Positions 27,492-36,329 are shown, numbered from the stretch's first letter. The stretch is 64,000 bases of DNA from Campylobacter lari (GCF_004357905.1 NZ_SMTT01000007.1:1-64000); one strand, 5' to 3'. The notes: generated by a model not told the origin, from the letters alone. Translations and numbers: made by a program.

Positions 27492-28298
27492 ATGAGTCAA
27501 ATTTCCATCATACTACCAACCTATAATGTAGAAAAATATATTGCTAGAGCATTAGAAAGCTGTATTAAACAAACTTTTAAAGATATAGAAATCATTGTGG
27601 TAGATGACCTTGGCAATGATAAAAGTATAGATATAGCTAAAGAATATGCTAGTAAAGATGATAGAATAAAAATCATACATAATGAAAAGAATTTAGGAAC
27701 TTTTGCTAGTAGAAATATAGGTGTATTAAATGCAAAATCAAATTTTATAATGTTTTTAGATCCTGATGATTATTTAGAGCTTAATGCTTGTGAAGTTGGG
27801 CTTGAAAAAATCAAAAATGTAGATATGGTAGTGTTTGATGCATATGTACATAGGGTGAAATTTAAGAAATTTTATAGATTTAAACAAGATAGGCTTTTTA
27901 ACAAAGATGAATTTTTGGAATTTTTACTTAAACAGAAACATTTTTGCTGGAGTGTTTGGGCAAAAGTATATAGGAAAAATTTGATTTTAAAAAGTTTTGA
28001 GTATGTTGATTTTAAAGAAAAACTTTGTTATGGAGAAGATGTGCTTTTTAACTATATAAATTTTATGCTAAGTGAGAGCTTTTTTGTATCGAAAGAATGT
28101 ACATACCGCTATGAATTTAATGAAAATGGTAGATATGAAAACAAAAATAAAGAAATTTTATGGCAAAATTACCAACATAAAAAGCAAAGTTTAAAATGCA
28201 TTAAAAAATTAGCTAATATTTTTCAATATAAGCATTTTAATAAAAAAATATTAGAAGTTTTAGAAAAAGAAATTTTAGGGTTAGAGAGTAGGATTTAA
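27492..28298 (+). CDS. GT2 glycosyltransferase, CgtB/WlaN-like
   Basis: 268 residues. The N-terminal GT-A domain (ISIILPTYNVEKYIARALES, VVDDLGNDKSIDIAKEY, HNEKNLGTFASRNIGV, FLDPDDYLELNACE) is strikingly like my memory of C. jejuni CgtB/WlaN, the beta-1,3-galactosyltransferases that extend ganglioside-like LOS. DPDD is the metal-binding DxD. The C-terminal half diverges and is shorter, so the donor and linkage are uncertain. No poly-G tract is present, unlike phase-variable wlaN. It converges on neuA with a 4-base overlap. Confidence 0.8.
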   Translation: MSQISIILPTYNVEKYIARALESCIKQTFKDIEIIVVDDLGNDKSIDIAKEYASKDDRIKIIHNEKNLGTFASRNIGVLNAKSNFIMFLDPDDYLELNACEVGLEKIKNVDMVVFDAYVHRVKFKKFYRFKQDRLFNKDEFLEFLLKQKHFCWSVWAKVYRKNLILKSFEYVDFKEKLCYGEDVLFNYINFMLSESFFVSKECTYRYEFNENGRYENKNKEILWQNYQHKKQSLKCIKKLANIFQYKHFNKKILEVLEKEILGLESRI

Positions 28299-29011
28299 AT
28301 ATACTCACTTTTTAACAACAAACTAGCCATTTTAAAATCATAATCCGTATCAATATCTATAGAATAAATAGACTCCATTTTGTAAGCAAAGCTATTTGGC
28401 ATAAAAAAACCTTTATATTGCATAAATTCTTTTATTTTTGCTATATAAATAGCACCATTAAGTCTGTAATGTTTCTCTAAATCTTGTGAGCGTAAATTTT
28501 TAATCTCTGAAGGCAAAAATAAATCCATAGCGCCATTTTCTGGTATAGTATTACTCCAAAGAGGAGAGTGTTCACACTCACAAACACTAATTACAGAATT
28601 AGCGTTTTTCTTAAAAAATAAATCCAACGCCTCATCAATATGTTTATTATTTCTCAAAGGACTTGTAGGTTGTAACAAAACAATATATTTAAAACTAATA
28701 TTTTTATCAGCATAAAAATCAATAATATTTTTTATAACATCAAAAGAAGATGATGTATCATCTGATAAAGATCTATCTCTTAAATAAGGCACTTGCGCTC
28801 CATATTGCATTGCTATCCTTGCATATTCTTGAGAATCTGTGCTAACCATGACATTTTTTATATATTTAGACTTTAAAGCAGCTTCAATACTCCATGCGAT
28901 TAAAGGCTTGTTTTTTAAAATTTTAATGTTTTTATGAATAAGACGCTTACTTCCACTACGCGCAGGAATGATTGCCAAAATATCATTTAAACTATTCTTA
29001 ATTATTTGCAT
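28295..29011 (-). CDS. CMP-nonulosonic acid cytidylyltransferase (NeuA/LegF/PtmB-like)
   Basis: 238 residues. Activates a sialic-acid-like sugar with CTP. The signature IIPARSGSKRLIHKNIK, the LLQPTSPLRNNKHIDEAL motif and the C-terminal SIYSIDIDTDYDF place it in the CMP-NeuAc/Leg/Pse synthetase family. ATG at 29011 is chosen since AAAAGG lies about ten bases upstream; earlier TTG/ATG starts are inside the preceding gene. Last gene of the seven-gene nonulosonate operon. The context (PtmE-like guanylyltransferase, LegB-like dehydratase) favours legionaminic acid over Neu5Ac. Confidence 0.85.
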   Translation of the reverse strand: MQIIKNSLNDILAIIPARSGSKRLIHKNIKILKNKPLIAWSIEAALKSKYIKNVMVSTDSQEYARIAMQYGAQVPYLRDRSLSDDTSSSFDVIKNIIDFYADKNISFKYIVLLQPTSPLRNNKHIDEALDLFFKKNANSVISVCECEHSPLWSNTIPENGAMDLFLPSEIKNLRSQDLEKHYRLNGAIYIAKIKEFMQYKGFFMPNSFAYKMESIYSIDIDTDYDFKMASLLLKSEYI

Positions 29012-30029
29012 CAATAATCGCCTTTTCATATTCTTCAAGTCTTCCTATATCAATCCAATAATCTTGTAATATATAAGAATTTATTTTTAATTTTTTATCT
29101 AACAATCGCTTAATCAAATTAGGCATATCCAAATACACATCTTTTTTGATATACTTTAAAACTTCTGGTTCTAATACATAAATTCCAGCACTAACTAAAA
29201 ATTTCTGCATAGGTTTTTCTTCTATATCTTTTATATCATTGTTAGAAATTTTCACAACACCGTAAGGAATTTGTTGCTCAAATTCTCTAAGTACCACACT
29301 CATCACTGCTTTACTTTTTTTATGCTCTTGAATAAGTTGATCAAAATCAAGTTTAGTTAAAATATCTCCATTCATAACAATAAATGATTTTTTCATATCT
29401 TTCACCAAAGACAAAGCCCCGGCAGTGCCAAGTTTTTGTTTTTCTTTAATATAAGAAATTTCAACACCCCAACTTTTGCCTTCTTGAAAATAATCACAAA
29501 TAACTTCTTTTTTATAATTTACACAAAATATAAACTTTTTAAAACCTTGTTCTTTGAAATTTAAAACAATATTTTCGAGTATTGGTTTTTTACCTATTTT
29601 TAACATAGGTTTTGGAGTATTTTTGGTAAGTTCACCCAATCTACTTCCAAGACCTCCAACCATTAGAACTACTTCATTTTCAAAACTTTTTTCTTTAAGA
29701 ATTGAAGCAATAGATTTTATAGCTATGACTTCATTTTCACTATTTAAGACAGGAAAATCATAAATATCAGTTTGACTAGCTAATTTTAAAAGCTCTTCTT
29801 TACTTGTATTTTCTTTAATGGTTAACGAATTCTTAGTATAAATTGTTTCTATGCTATCTTCAAGCTTTTTGCCATTTAATAAAGCTCTTCTAATGTTAGA
29901 ATCACTAATTACACCTAAAAATTTATCATTTTCTACCACCAAAGCTATTCTAACACGCTCACTACCTATAATTTTTAAAGCTTCTTGTATGCTTGCATTT
30001 TTAGCAAGTTTTAATTTTTCAATACTCAT
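28998..30029 (-). CDS. CBS-domain sugar-1-phosphate nucleotidyltransferase, PtmE-like
   Basis: 343 residues. An N-terminal CBS pair (about 1-115, with RVRIALVVENDKFLGVISDSNIRRAL) precedes a nucleotidyltransferase with MVGGLGSRLGELTKNTPKPMLKIG (about 123-146). In C. jejuni, PtmE with this architecture makes GDP-glucosamine from GlcN-1-P, the first committed step of legionaminic acid synthesis. The CBS pair probably gives allosteric control. Start overlaps the stop of the neuC-like gene and its end overlaps neuA. Confidence 0.82.
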   Translation of the reverse strand: MSIEKLKLAKNASIQEALKIIGSERVRIALVVENDKFLGVISDSNIRRALLNGKKLEDSIETIYTKNSLTIKENTSKEELLKLASQTDIYDFPVLNSENEVIAIKSIASILKEKSFENEVVLMVGGLGSRLGELTKNTPKPMLKIGKKPILENIVLNFKEQGFKKFIFCVNYKKEVICDYFQEGKSWGVEISYIKEKQKLGTAGALSLVKDMKKSFIVMNGDILTKLDFDQLIQEHKKSKAVMSVVLREFEQQIPYGVVKISNNDIKDIEEKPMQKFLVSAGIYVLEPEVLKYIKKDVYLDMPNLIKRLLDKKLKINSYILQDYWIDIGRLEEYEKAIIDANN

Positions 30030-31183
30030 TGCATATCCACAAATTTTTTATATAAAATTTTTTCCAAAGAAATATTTTTTAAAATATCCTTTATCATTAG
30101 ACTTGTATTTTTACCTTCACACTCAAAAGGATTAATGAAATTTTTTAGCTTATCTTGATATTCTTTGGTATTAACATACAAAAACGCTTGTTTTAAATGA
30201 TAAATATCACAATTTATAATATTATCAGCAAAAATTCTTCCTTCTTGCCTGTTACCTATATTGATACAAGGAATTCTTAAAAAAGGACTTTCGCAAATTC
30301 CACTAGAGCTATTTCCTATAAGTATATTTGCTATTTTCATTAAACTTAAGTATCTTTTAGAGCCCAAATTATCAAATAACTTTGCTTTATGAGATTGTTT
30401 TATACAATACTCATTTAAAAGCTCATTAATATATAAGCCATTCTCATCAGCATTTGCTTTCGTAAAAATTAAAGTAGAATTTTCCAAATTATCTAAAAAT
30501 TCAAGCAATAATTTTATTTCTTTTTTAACGCTTGATTTTTGTATCGTTTGAGGATGATAAGTTATTAAATATATATTTTCATCAAATATCAAATTCAATT
30601 CTTTTTGCAAATCTTCCTTGTTTAAAAAATTCATATTATTGATATTTTCTCCCCCTAGAGAACCTACATTAAAAACTCTATCTTTACTTTCTCCAAGTTG
30701 CAAAATTCTATTTGCATAAGTTTGAGTACTAGCAAAATGCAAATGCGCCATTTTACTAATAGCATGCCTAATGCTATCATCAATAGCTCCCAAGGTAAGC
30801 TCACCTCCACAAAGATGCGCTAAGGGAATTTGCATTATCAAACAAGCACTAGCACAAGAGAGCATTTCATATCTATCGCCTAATATCACCACAATATCAG
30901 GTTTTAATTCTTCAAAAGCTTCACAAAGTGAAATTTGTAAAAGCCCCATACTTTTACAAATACCTACACCATCATTGTTATTAAGCAAAATGGGAATTTT
31001 TTTATTTACTTTAAATTCTTTTTCAATCTCTTGACAAGTAAAACCAAAATCTTGACTTAAATGAGCTGCTGTAACAATAAGCTGCAAAGTTAATTCATTA
31101 TCTTGTTCAATGTATTTGCATAAATTTCTTAATAAATACCATTCGGCTCTAGTGCCACTAATAACACAAATTTTTCTATTCAT
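30026..31183 (-). CDS. Hydrolysing NDP-sugar 2-epimerase (NeuC/LegG-like)
   Basis: 385 residues of the UDP-GlcNAc 2-epimerase family. Motifs: VISGTRAEWYLLRNL, VLGDRYEMLSCA, LCGGELTLGAIDDSIRHAISKMAHLHF, and IGNSSSGICESPFLRIPCINIGNRQEGR. It inverts C2 and releases the NDP, giving ManNAc (NeuC) or the 2,4-diacetamido-trideoxymannose needed for legionaminic acid (LegG). ATG at 31183 is chosen over the adjacent TTG. Overlaps neuB at its start. Confidence 0.85.
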   Translation of the reverse strand: MNRKICVISGTRAEWYLLRNLCKYIEQDNELTLQLIVTAAHLSQDFGFTCQEIEKEFKVNKKIPILLNNNDGVGICKSMGLLQISLCEAFEELKPDIVVILGDRYEMLSCASACLIMQIPLAHLCGGELTLGAIDDSIRHAISKMAHLHFASTQTYANRILQLGESKDRVFNVGSLGGENINNMNFLNKEDLQKELNLIFDENIYLITYHPQTIQKSSVKKEIKLLLEFLDNLENSTLIFTKANADENGLYINELLNEYCIKQSHKAKLFDNLGSKRYLSLMKIANILIGNSSSGICESPFLRIPCINIGNRQEGRIFADNIINCDIYHLKQAFLYVNTKEYQDKLKNFINPFECEGKNTSLMIKDILKNISLEKILYKKFVDMQ

Positions 31184-32186
31184 CAATTAACTCATCTTCA
31201 GCATAATCTCTACTAGCAATTTTACCTAAATATTTATCATATTTCATAGCACAAATTCCATCCCCCGGTCGCTTTGTGGTAAGATTTTCTTCACTAAAAC
31301 ATTCGCCCTTTTTTATAACTTTTTTAGCTACAAGAGATTTTCTAGCAATGGCTTTGTTTTTAATTTCGCTTTTGCTTGGAATTTTAACACCATTTCCAAA
31401 AGCTTGTTCTAGCTCTCTTATGGATTTAATCATAGCTTTTAATTCTTCAGGTTCTAAGGAAGCTTGATGATCAGGCCCTTGCATACTTTTATCTAAAGTA
31501 AAATGTTTTTCTATCACACAAGCTCCCATAGCTACAGCTGCTATAGGTATAGTTATACCCAAAGTGTGATCAGAATATCCTACGGGCAAACAAAAGGCTT
31601 TTTTTAAAGTTTGCATAGCTCTTAAATTTACATCTTCAAAAGGTGTAGGGTATTCTGTATTACAATGTAAAATAATGATTTTATCTCTTTGAGTGCCATT
31701 TTGCACCAAAATATCTAAAACTTTTTCAATCTCACCTAAAGTGGCCATTCCTGTCGATAAGATGATATTTTTATTAAAACTAGCAATTTTTTTCAAGTAA
31801 GGAAGATTAGTTAATTCTCCGCTTGGAATTTTAAAAATTTCTATATCAAATTTTACAAGCAAATCAATACTTTCTAAATCAAAAGCAGTGGAAAGAAATT
31901 TAATATTAAATTTTTTACAATGTTCTATTAAAATTTCATGATCTTGTTTAGAAAGTTCTAATTTTTTAACCATATCAAGCTGGCTTTGATTTTCATCAGT
32001 AGCTTGGAGTTGATACTCTGCTTTTTTGGCATTTTTACTTATACAATTTTCAGCTACAAAGGTTTGAAATTTTACAAAATCAGCCCCAGCTTCACTAGCT
32101 ACTTCTATAAGCTTTTTAGCTAAATTTATATCACCATTATGATTAACTCCAGCTTCTGCTATAACAAGAGTTTTATTGTATTTCAT
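31176..32186 (-). CDS. Nonulosonic acid synthase (NeuB/LegI-like)
   Basis: 336 residues. Condenses phosphoenolpyruvate with an N-acetylated six-carbon amino sugar. The TIM barrel has VIAEAGVNHNGDINLAKKLIEVASEAGADFVKFQTF at the N terminus and the GYSDHTLG and EKHFTLDKSMQGPDHQASLEPEEL motifs. The C-terminal SAF/antifreeze-like domain has RSLVAKKVIKKGECFSEENLTTKRPGDGI. Neighbouring genes favour legionaminic acid as product. Overlaps the amidotransferase gene by 14 bases. Confidence 0.9.
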   Translation of the reverse strand: MKYNKTLVIAEAGVNHNGDINLAKKLIEVASEAGADFVKFQTFVAENCISKNAKKAEYQLQATDENQSQLDMVKKLELSKQDHEILIEHCKKFNIKFLSTAFDLESIDLLVKFDIEIFKIPSGELTNLPYLKKIASFNKNIILSTGMATLGEIEKVLDILVQNGTQRDKIIILHCNTEYPTPFEDVNLRAMQTLKKAFCLPVGYSDHTLGITIPIAAVAMGACVIEKHFTLDKSMQGPDHQASLEPEELKAMIKSIRELEQAFGNGVKIPSKSEIKNKAIARKSLVAKKVIKKGECFSEENLTTKRPGDGICAMKYDKYLGKIASRDYAEDELIDE

Positions 32187-33297
32187 TTTTTAATTTATAT
32201 TCTCCAAATTCATTCTTATAAAATAACTCTTTATTATAATGCTTTTCTACTATACTCCAAAATTTAGATTTTGAAATACCTAAAAAATTACAAAAATCTT
32301 CTATACATTTATTATCCAAATTATGATCTTTTTGTTTTACTATTTTTACGGCTTCATCTCTGCTTAAAAGTCCATATCTTATAAATCTAGCTGCATAATC
32401 ACTAGCCATAGCATGGCCAAATTTTGGGTATTTCATCCATGGATGAATTAAATAAGCAATACTATCAACTTGATCAAAATTTTCAGCACAATGTCTCCTG
32501 TCCCATTCTCCATTTAAATCACTAAACCCTCTATTTTTGGCAAAAACATAATTAGAATAAGAATTCCATTTAACAAAATAACTCAAGTATATAGGATGAA
32601 GATTACCCAAATCGTCTTTTTGTGGATCAAAAAACAATTGCAAATTCTCTTCCTTTATTTCATCATCTATAAATTCATTAATATCCAAATCACTCGCTAC
32701 TCCATTTAAAAAAATACCACTTGCATCAGAAGTTTCAATGTTGTCATTCCCGCCATATTCATATGAAATATTTTCCCCATAGACAAGCAAAGGTGTATTA
32801 AATTTCAAAGCCATAGCAAAAGGGTAAGAATAGATTAATCTATCTATAAACCAGGTAGGTTTTCCATACTTTTCAAAGGTTTTCAACATAACTTTTTTTT
32901 GAGTTTTTATATCAGGTTTTAAGCTTATAAGATGACAGCCAAATTCTTCAGAAATATTTTTTAAATTTTTCTTCCCAGTTTCAGTCATAGTAAAATTATC
33001 TTCTACGCTAAATAAAATAGGATTCATTCCTAATTTTTCTTTCATAATATGTACTTGAAAATGAGAATCTTTGCCCCCACTTACCGCAATAGCACAATCA
33101 TACTCATACTTACCATTCATTCTTCTATATTTATCACAAAGTTTTTCTAATTCTTTAAATCTAGCTTCATAATCAATATTTTCTTTATTTTTATGATTTA
33201 CACAAGCTGAACAAATATTTTTACCATTTTTATCTTTACTAAATTTTATCCCTGGTCTCGTATCTGGCATTACGCAATAATCACAATATTTCATCAT
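32173..33297 (-). CDS. N-acetyl sugar amidotransferase (PseA/WbpG-like)
   Basis: 374 residues. Opening CDYCVMPDTRPGIKF with CSAC forms the typical cysteine cluster, followed by a PP-loop ATPase motif (CAIAVSGGKDSHFQVHIM). This family turns an acetamido group into an acetamidino group on nonulosonates (PseA, PtmG) or on O-antigen sugars (WbpG, which needs HisH/HisF-like partners for ammonia). No such partners are adjacent. Its place inside the neuB operon suggests an acetamidino-legionaminic acid. Two adjacent ATG codons are possible behind AAAGGAG. Confidence 0.82.
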   Translation of the reverse strand: MMKYCDYCVMPDTRPGIKFSKDKNGKNICSACVNHKNKENIDYEARFKELEKLCDKYRRMNGKYEYDCAIAVSGGKDSHFQVHIMKEKLGMNPILFSVEDNFTMTETGKKNLKNISEEFGCHLISLKPDIKTQKKVMLKTFEKYGKPTWFIDRLIYSYPFAMALKFNTPLLVYGENISYEYGGNDNIETSDASGIFLNGVASDLDINEFIDDEIKEENLQLFFDPQKDDLGNLHPIYLSYFVKWNSYSNYVFAKNRGFSDLNGEWDRRHCAENFDQVDSIAYLIHPWMKYPKFGHAMASDYAARFIRYGLLSRDEAVKIVKQKDHNLDNKCIEDFCNFLGISKSKFWSIVEKHYNKELFYKNEFGEYKLKNEIQ

Positions 33298-33860
33298 TAT
33301 ACTCCTTTCATATATACTATACTATCTTCGCCTAAAATACTACCATGTTTTAAATGAGTATTTGACCCCAAAAAACTATGCTGCTTTATCAAACAACCCC
33401 CATTAACAACACTAGCTGTACTAATATGACAAAAATTTTCAATTATAGCATCATGTTCAACTAATGCTTTTGAATTTATTATACAACCTTTACCTATCTT
33501 GACATTTGTATTTACCAAGGCATGATGCATTATTATACTTGCCTCATCAATAAAAGATCTTTTTGACACATGAGCAAGCGGCGAAATAATAGTTGGCAAT
33601 CTAAAACCTATAGTTTTCAACTTATCATAAATTTGCACTCTCGGCAATGAAGTTTTAATTTGTCCAATACCAATTAAGGCATATTTATATTCTTTAAATA
33701 ATTTTTTTAAATCATCATCATTCCCAAGCAATGGATAATACGCACTTTCTATATCATTATCCACAAAACCAACAATTTCAAATTTACCTTCAAGCTCTAT
33801 AACATCCATACATGCTCTTGCATGTCCTCCAGCTCCAATAATGATTATTTTTTCTTTCAC
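33297..33860 (-). CDS. NeuD/PglD-like sugar acetyltransferase (candidate LegH)
   Basis: 187 residues. An N-terminal Rossmann-like sugar-binding part (IIIGAGGHARACMDVIELEG) is followed by a left-handed beta helix made of hexapeptide repeats (ISPLAHVSKRSFIDEASIIM through GSILGEDSIVYMKGV), with the conserved catalytic-type His in ALVEHDAIIENF. It transfers acetyl from acetyl-CoA, either to the 4-amino group of the Leg precursor (LegH role) or to an O position of the finished acid (NeuD role); sequence alone does not decide. GTG at 33860 is chosen because AGGA lies six bases upstream and it follows the legB stop. Confidence 0.75.
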   Translation of the reverse strand: MKEKIIIIGAGGHARACMDVIELEGKFEIVGFVDNDIESAYYPLLGNDDDLKKLFKEYKYALIGIGQIKTSLPRVQIYDKLKTIGFRLPTIISPLAHVSKRSFIDEASIIMHHALVNTNVKIGKGCIINSKALVEHDAIIENFCHISTASVVNGGCLIKQHSFLGSNTHLKHGSILGEDSIVYMKGV

Positions 33861-33867
33861 AAAAATC

Positions 33868-34878
33868 CTAAATATTATAAATATCACTTTTATATTTTTT
33901 TAAATTTAAAGAACTACTAAACCACTCTATAGTTTGAGCTAAACCTTTTTCTATATCATATTGTGGTGAAAAGTTAGTAAGGCTTTTAATCTTGCTATTG
34001 TCACACCATAGCCTAAATACTTCACTATTTTCAGGCCTTATGCGTTCATTTTCTGTGATAAATTCTACATTTGATTTCATAAGTTTTTTAATGAGTTCTA
34101 AAGTATCTTTTATGCTTATTTCATAATTTGATCCTATATTTACCACTTCACCTATAGCCTTTTGGCATTTAGCTAACTCTAAAAACCCTAAACAAGTATC
34201 TTTTACATAATTAAAATCTCTAGTAGGACTTACATCTCCAAGCTTTATTTGTTTAGCTCCATTTGCAATTTGAGTGATGATAGTTGGGATCACCGCCCTT
34301 GCGCTTTGCCTTGGGCCATATGTATTAAAAGGTCTTGCTATGGTCAGTGGGAGATTGAAAGCATTATAAAAACTCATTGCCATAGCATCAGCACCTATTT
34401 TGCTTGCTGAATATGGACTTTGTGCTTGCAAAGGATGTTTTTCATCAATAGGCACATACAAAGCCGTACCATAAACCTCGCTTGTACTTGTGTGAATAAT
34501 ACGCTTTACATTATTTTCCAATGCACTTTGGCAGATATTTAAAGTACCCTTTATATTAACATCTACATAACTATCTGGAGCAACATAAGAAAAAGGTATG
34601 GCTATTAAAGCTGCTAAATGAAAGATGATTTCTACATCTTGAGTGATATTTTTACAAAAATGTGGATCTCTAATATCTCCACAAACTACTTCAATATCTT
34701 TTAAACACTCTATATCTTCAAGCCAACCCCAATAATTAAAAGAATTATACTGACTTAAAGCTTTAATTTTATAACCATAAAACAAAGAATTCTTGTCTTT
34801 AGTTTGTGTATAAAGCATTTCAACTAAATGCGAACCTATAAAACCATCTGCACCTGTGACTAATATATTCTTACTCAT
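33868..34878 (-). CDS. NDP-HexNAc 4,6-dehydratase (LegB-like)
   Basis: 336 residues of the extended SDR family. Cofactor loop TGADGFIGSHLVEM, then HLAALIAIPFSY, catalytic TSEVYG and YSASKIGADAM (Tyr and Lys), and RPFNTYGPRQSARAVIPTI. This is the pattern of GDP-GlcNAc 4,6-dehydratases that open legionaminic acid synthesis. First gene of the seven-gene minus-strand operon. The aminotransferase that should follow (LegC) is not next to it nor elsewhere in the LOS locus. Confidence 0.82.
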   Translation of the reverse strand: MSKNILVTGADGFIGSHLVEMLYTQTKDKNSLFYGYKIKALSQYNSFNYWGWLEDIECLKDIEVVCGDIRDPHFCKNITQDVEIIFHLAALIAIPFSYVAPDSYVDVNIKGTLNICQSALENNVKRIIHTSTSEVYGTALYVPIDEKHPLQAQSPYSASKIGADAMAMSFYNAFNLPLTIARPFNTYGPRQSARAVIPTIITQIANGAKQIKLGDVSPTRDFNYVKDTCLGFLELAKCQKAIGEVVNIGSNYEISIKDTLELIKKLMKSNVEFITENERIRPENSEVFRLWCDNSKIKSLTNFSPQYDIEKGLAQTIEWFSSSLNLKKYKSDIYNI

Positions 34879-34927
34879 AATTCTTCTTTAAATATTTTAC
34901 TAAAGTTGCTTTTTACAAACTATATTA

Positions 34928-34933
34928 TATAAT
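34928..34933 (+). promoter_or_regulatory. -10 box in the divergent gap before the KEHP-motif gene
   Basis: TATAAT on the plus strand, 23 bases before the ATG. The overlapping ATTATA (34924-34929) gives a TATAAT on the minus strand too, so the 77-base gap may drive both the nonulosonate operon and the plus-strand gene. Confidence 0.45.
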
Positions 34934-34955
34934 AAAAATAAAAATAAGGAAAATA

Positions 34956-36329
34956 ATGAAAAAAATAATCCTAATAGATCTAGATTTACAGTTAATAGAG
35001 CAATTTTTATCTTTTAACAAATATATTAAGATAGATATGTTAATTACCAATGATATAAAAAGAGCCAAGGAAAAGTATAAAGAGTTTGTAAAATTTTTTT
35101 ATCCGCAAGGACAAATCAGAGAAAAAATAAATAATATTCATAAAATAAATTATGATTTAAAATATGAAGAAATATTAAAATTTAGATCAACTCAATATAA
35201 ACTTGAAAAATATTACCATAGGTATTATCTAGATACTGGTGTAATACAAAATTTATATTATAAAGCACTTTCTTTCTGGCTTGATTATTTTAATAACAAC
35301 CGCATCGATATGATATTTTCCGATCAAATAGAGCATGGTGGTGATTGGGATAGCATTCCTTTTGATATTGCTTTAAAACACAACATCCCAGTTTATCTAC
35401 TATCAATATCTAGTGATTTTAACAATCAACAAATCTATCAACTATTACATTTAAATAGTCATAGTTTTAAAAACATAAAAAGTATCAACAAAACTAAAGT
35501 AAACCTCTATAATTTTTTTAACAATTCAACATCAAATAAAAAAATAGGAATTAAAAATCCTTTAAAATATTTTTATAAAACAAAAATAAAAACCCTACCT
35601 AGAATAATTCAAAGAAAATTGGGAGGTATATATTTAGAGTACAACTTAATTAAAAACAAAGAAATGTTTTTTCTTTCAAAATATGAAATATATAGACAGT
35701 CTGTATATATAAACAATCTTCGAAAAATATATAAGAAAATTTCACAAAAAGCTGATTTTGAAGATAATTATATATACTTTCCATTACACCTAGAACCAGA
35801 AGCTTCAATTATGAATAGAACAACACTATCATCTCAATTATTTATTATTGAACTCCTATCAAATTTATTGCCCAAAAATTGGAAAATTTATGTCAAAGAA
35901 CACCCGCATCAATTTTTTTGCTATGAAAACGAATTGCCATATCTAAACAATATTCATTATTTTAGAAGCTTAAAATTTTATGAATTTTTAGAACAGATGT
36001 CAAATGTAAAAATTATAGATATAGATACGAACTCTACTGAACTTATAAAATATTCTAAAGCTACATGTGCAATAGCTGCAACATCTCTAATAGAAGCAGT
36101 TCTATTAAAAAAACCTATTATAAATTTTGGTGAAAATACTAATTTTATTGAATTACTCAATGAATGTTTTAATATTCGCTCTAAAGAAGATTTAGCAAAA
36201 GCTATTGATAAAATTCAAAAAAATTTTATTCCCAAATATGATGATTTAGATTATATTTTAGAAAACTACACTTTTCTCCAAACAAATAATACAAAAGAAA
36301 TACAAGATATAATACAAATTCTTTTATAA
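34956..36329 (+). CDS. Putative nonulosonate transferase (capsule/KEHP-motif glycosyltransferase)
   Basis: 457 residues that I do not recognise as a named enzyme. The C-terminal half has YFPLHLEPEASIMNR and then IYVKEHPHQ (around residue 314), and ATSLIEAVLLKKPIINFGE. This GT-B-like pattern, with KEHP and a late donor-site Ser/Glu, is found in surface-carbohydrate proteins related to Kdo-type capsule transferases. The N-terminal half is poorly conserved and very rich in N, I, K and Y. No membrane helix or signal. Sitting beside a CMP-nonulosonate operon and with no GT42 sialyltransferase in the locus, it is the best candidate to use the CMP-sugar. This is inference. Confidence 0.55.
   Translation: MKKIILIDLDLQLIEQFLSFNKYIKIDMLITNDIKRAKEKYKEFVKFFYPQGQIREKINNIHKINYDLKYEEILKFRSTQYKLEKYYHRYYLDTGVIQNLYYKALSFWLDYFNNNRIDMIFSDQIEHGGDWDSIPFDIALKHNIPVYLLSISSDFNNQQIYQLLHLNSHSFKNIKSINKTKVNLYNFFNNSTSNKKIGIKNPLKYFYKTKIKTLPRIIQRKLGGIYLEYNLIKNKEMFFLSKYEIYRQSVYINNLRKIYKKISQKADFEDNYIYFPLHLEPEASIMNRTTLSSQLFIIELLSNLLPKNWKIYVKEHPHQFFCYENELPYLNNIHYFRSLKFYEFLEQMSNVKIIDIDTNSTELIKYSKATCAIAATSLIEAVLLKKPIINFGENTNFIELLNECFNIRSKEDLAKAIDKIQKNFIPKYDDLDYILENYTFLQTNNTKEIQDIIQILL

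Noticed and set aside
33297-33887. Upstream GTG at 33887 for the NeuD-like gene
   Set aside because: It overlaps the legB end and adds nine hydrophobic residues not seen in the family; GTG 33860 has AGGA at good distance.
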